Below, one piece after another: positions 5,666 to 6,310 of a stretch of 6,310 nucleotides of DNA (the first letter of the stretch is position 1; every line of letters starts with the position of its first letter). This DNA is from Stagnihabitans sp043738565 (GTDB lineage Bacteria > Pseudomonadota > Alphaproteobacteria > Rhodobacterales > Rhodobacteraceae), in assembly GCA_043738565.1 (NCBI GenBank), contig JAYUGA010000078.1, forward strand, positions 1 through 6,310, in the 5' to 3' direction. The notes beneath the pieces were generated by a model. That model saw only the letters and a program-made list of their open reading frames with translations, did no database searches and was not told the DNA's origin. Made by a program: the position numbers and the translations under genes.

Positions 5666-6310
5666 CCGGTTTTGTATCCTTCGTCTCCGCCGGTCCGGGC
5701 GACCCGGAATTGCTGACGGTCAAGGCAGTGAACCGGATTGCCGCCGCCGATGCGGTGCTGTTTGACGACCTGTCATCGGGGCCGATACTGGCGCTGGCGC
5801 GGGTGGGCGCCGACATGGTGGGGGTCGGCAAACGGGCGGGGCGGGTGTCGCCGAAGCAGGATCAGGTCAGTCGGCTGCTGGTCGAATATGCGCGGTCAGG
5901 CGCAAAGGTCGTGCGGCTGAAGTCGGGCGATTGCGGGCTGTTCGGGCGGCTGGAGGAAGAGATCGACGCCTGCCGGGCGGCCGGCATCGGGTTCGAGATC
6001 ATTCCCGGCGTCACCTCGGCCTCGGCGGCGGCGGCGGCGGGCATTCCCCTGACCCGGCGATTGACGGCGCGGCGGGTGCAGTTTGTCACCGGCCATGATG
6101 TGACGGGGGCCTTGCCCGAGGATCTGAATATGGCCGCCCTGGCCGATCCTGCGGCGACCACGGTGATCTTCATGGGCAAACGGACCTTTGCCGAACTGGC
6201 GGCGCGGCTGATGACGGCGGGGTTGTCTGCCGACACGCCCGCGCTGCTGGCCGAAAGTGTTTCGACCCCCGATCAGCATCTGCACCGCGCCACGCTGGCC
6301 ACCCTTGCCG
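5662..6310 (+). CDS. cobA: Uroporphyrinogen-III C-methyltransferase CobA (3' end missing)
   Basis: CobA (SUMT) methylates uroporphyrinogen III at C2 and C7 with SAM, giving precorrin-2, the entry to corrin and siroheme synthesis. The frame runs open from the ATG at 5662 to the right edge. 216 residues are visible of an expected 250-280, so the C-terminus is missing. Motifs: SAGPGDPELLTVKA (9-22), DDLSS (35-39, where many family members have DxLV), VGKRAG (55-60), RLKSGDCGLFGR (85-96), IPGVTSASAAAAAGIPLTRR (114-133), FVTGHD (141-146) and FMGKRT (170-175). There is no fused CysG-type dehydrogenase domain at the N-terminus. The start overlaps the cobB stop as ATGA, with a weak AGAGG at 5653-5657. 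Cys91 replaces the Pro of the usual GDP motif, and the following RLEEE replaces the more common RGGEE. This looks like a divergent SUMT subgroup, possibly lineage-specific. Confidence 0.93.
   Translation, partial: MTGFVSFVSAGPGDPELLTVKAVNRIAAADAVLFDDLSSGPILALARVGADMVGVGKRAGRVSPKQDQVSRLLVEYARSGAKVVRLKSGDCGLFGRLEEEIDACRAAGIGFEIIPGVTSASAAAAAGIPLTRRLTARRVQFVTGHDVTGALPEDLNMAALADPAATTVIFMGKRTFAELAARLMTAGLSADTPALLAESVSTPDQHLHRATLATLA
6025..6039 (+). repeat. (GCG)5 trinucleotide tract in cobA
   Basis: Five GCG codons encode alanines 122-126 directly after the PGVTSAS motif, matching the position of the tract in cobM. Alanine richness here is a family property; the pure GCG run is a codon-level feature. 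Confidence 0.8.

Noticed and set aside
1..6310. Cobalamin riboswitch
   Set aside because: There is no untranslated leader in the window to hold one. If the operon has a B12 riboswitch it would be upstream of the left edge.

Overview
This window is a densely packed run of aerobic (late cobalt insertion) cobalamin biosynthesis genes. It contains no IS element, tRNA, rRNA or CRISPR array. High GC, strong preference for G- or C-ending codons, and the gene set and order (inverted cobK, a stand-alone cobE, then cobM-cobB-cobA) suggest an alphaproteobacterium, most likely in or near the Rhodobacteraceae. That placement is inferred from protein style and gene order, not from a phylogenetic marker.

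Layout on the + strand: the 3' part of cobI (cut by the left edge), then cobJ. cobK follows on the - strand. Then come cobL, cobE, cobM, cobB and the 5' part of cobA (cut by the right edge). There is no non-coding DNA: every nucleotide lies in at least one gene. All five same-strand junctions are identical 4-base ATGA overlaps, in which the stop TGA sits inside the next start. cobK overlaps the end of cobJ tail-to-tail by 25 bases. Its start codon shares two bases with the cobL start in the palindrome CATG.

Pathway: CobA makes precorrin-2 from uroporphyrinogen III. CobI adds the C20 methyl (precorrin-3A). CobJ methylates C17 with ring contraction (precorrin-4). CobM methylates C11 (precorrin-5). 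CobK reduces precorrin-6A to 6B with NADPH. CobL methylates C5 and C15 and removes the C12 acetate carboxyl (precorrin-8). CobB amidates hydrogenobyrinate at positions a and c. CobE is a small accessory protein of uncertain function. Steps with no gene here are the oxidation of precorrin-3A (CobG or CobZ), C1 methylation with deacylation (CobF or a substitute) and the CobH methyl migration; they may lie outside the window.

The metabolism is known. The points worth a second look are the antisense cobK locked into both neighbours, the uniform ATGA coupling, an unusual short linker in CobB, a Pro-to-Cys change in the conserved GDP motif of CobA, and a G-rich + strand whose silent-site bias persists through the inverted gene. 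I found no convincing evidence of an undescribed system.
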